Positions 62,701 through 64,000 of a stretch of 64,000 bases of DNA are shown here, one piece after another (position 1 is the first letter of the stretch; every line of letters begins with the position of its first letter). The notes beneath the pieces are model-generated. The model saw only the letters and a program-made list of their open reading frames with translations. It did no database searches and was not told the DNA's origin. Location: positions 78,880,493 through 78,944,492 of the forward strand of contig OZ026616.1 in the NCBI GenBank assembly GCA_964020975.1, read 5' to 3'. The stretch is from Hermodice carunculata (Eukaryota > Annelida > Polychaeta > Eunicida > Amphinomidae). A program made the position numbers and the translations under genes.

Positions 62701-63934
62701 TAAATAAGCATCCGTTATGCAATTATTTCATGTGGTGATGCTGTTGTACGTTCATCTTCATATTCACAAATGCCATCCTGTTCCACTCTTGTCCGGTTCT
62801 GACAGCTTTCTGGGGGAAACATTTGCAAAATTCTGAGCATTTGCCACACATTTTTTTTTTTTATTGTTTTTGTTTTAAAACTAGTTTTAGAGCCACGGAT
62901 GATCAGATTAGGAACTGAGCCTGACACAGACAACTGCCCTGAAATTATCAATGCTGGTCGTAGTTGTTAGCCAAATATTGCCCAACATGCTGCGAGGGGT
63001 CCAAGTCATGTGGTGCAGGCATACCTTCATTTCTGACAGAGCTCTTTGGAAACGTGCCCTTTGGCCCATGAGCTGTCTACAACAAATCACAGCCATCAAA
63101 GTCACTACCACTTGCGGCCTGCTTGCACTGCACTGTGATTGCTGTTTGGTCTTAAGAACAGACTTCTTAGTAGTCATTTCAGCACTATCGTCAAAGAGAG
63201 TTGTTGTATGTCGAGCTAATTCACGAGATAAAAATTCTTAACATAAAAAGGGGTTCCTGATGATGGCATTAGATGAACTCAGTATCAACATTATGCTGAT
63301 TATGTCCAACTCAGATACATTTTTCTGCAGTCGCCGCATTCTTTCCATTTTTGCTAATCTTGCTGTAAAATGCTAAGGGCCATTGTTGCTCATACTCTAA
63401 CTGCAGTGCAATTGCGTTTGAAAGGCAACAGTAAACAGGGATGGTAGGGTCATGAACGACTTGAACAGAGAATATATCAACAAGACCAGTATTTGAATGC
63501 TTATCCCTGTCAAACACGTCAATACAGGCTGAAAGTCTATTCTGAATGTTCATTCTATTAGCAGCATCAGCTTTGTTTCAAATACGCTGTTCATCTATGT
63601 GAGAGTGAACCAGGTGGTCAGCGTCGACATCTTTTATTGTGTCAAGATCATGTATTAGCTAAGCACGTCTGCTACAAGACATTGCCCACATGGCCAGGGT
63701 GGATCCATTCAAGGTAGATCCAACAATATCAGGTGGTCCATGACCATATTGCTAGGAAGTAGTTTTAATGAAGAGATAAGACGATACAGCATTTTGTAGG
63801 CCATCCCTGTTACACATGAAATGCTCTCCAGATATCTTCAGAAGTTCACGGTCACAACATTCCATAAACCGTAGAAAGTAGAGACAATGCCAGGCAATTT
63901 TGACATGAAAAGAAGCAAGAAAGTGTGAAAGCAT
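62701..63934 (-). other. Possible eroded coding sequence, family unknown
   Basis: Four minus-strand open segments follow one another: 63,934-63,752, 63,553-63,311, 63,177-62,908 and 62,951-62,715. Base composition is less AT-rich than the neighbouring introns, and residues such as HDLDTIKDVDADHLVHSH and CIDVFDR look protein-like. Stops separate the segments. It could be an intron-containing or decayed gene, or a repeat-borne frame continuing beyond the window end. I cannot name it. Confidence 0.3.
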
Positions 63935-64000
63935 TTTTTACTGCAGTGCAGTGGCTGGTCAGTTCCGATCTCTGGCTATTCAATGCCATCATGTTGAAGA

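Overview
This is AT-rich, intron-rich animal nuclear DNA. Spliced exons with GT/AG borders, long introns, very many microsatellites and a mixed load of LINEs, tRNA-derived SINEs, a DIRS-type element and a Gypsy-type element suggest a marine invertebrate, possibly a deuterostome or lophotrochozoan. The species cannot be named from the sequence. Nothing bacterial, no CRISPR array, no rRNA gene and no convincing free-standing tRNA gene was seen.

The main result is one host gene on the + strand from 15,999 to 40,020, which I can join by hand from seven exons. All six introns have GT/AG ends. The first intron and the last four are phase 1, and the second is phase 0. The joined frame is 1,419 nt, or 472 residues. 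It predicts a secreted mosaic protein: signal peptide, laminin-G/concanavalin-like domain, EGF, sushi (CCP), thrombospondin type 1, PAN/apple. An AATAAA lies about 235 nt after the stop. I do not recognise this exact domain order as a named gene. The domains point to extracellular adhesion or glycan/protein recognition, for example in humoral immunity or matrix, but that is inference. About 7 kb downstream, on the opposite strand, lies a clear paralogous copy of the EGF exon (47,155-47,040), followed by a probable decayed sushi exon. The locus has therefore duplicated and inverted.

Layout. 1-6 kb: interspersed repeat A, a decayed CR1/Jockey-like LINE (+), then short diverged tandem repeats and hairpins. 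7-10.5 kb: a tandem repeat, then a fossil DIRS-like element (+). 10.5-16 kb: no recognised gene, with a second, inverted repeat A copy and repeat E. 16-40 kb: the mosaic gene, whose introns hold a (TCTA)65 array, a Tx1/L1-like LINE (-) with a (TA)n array inside its coding sequence, and several (TA)n, (TTTC)n, (TTTA)n and trinucleotide arrays. 40-64 kb: a tRNA-derived SINE pair, the paralogous exon relic, a triple of tRNA-like SINE units, a 235-bp inverted repeat, repeat families E and F, and a fossil Gypsy/Ty3-type element (59.8-62.1 kb). The last 2 kb are unassigned.

Most open reading frames in the window are low-complexity or chance frames and are not reported as genes.
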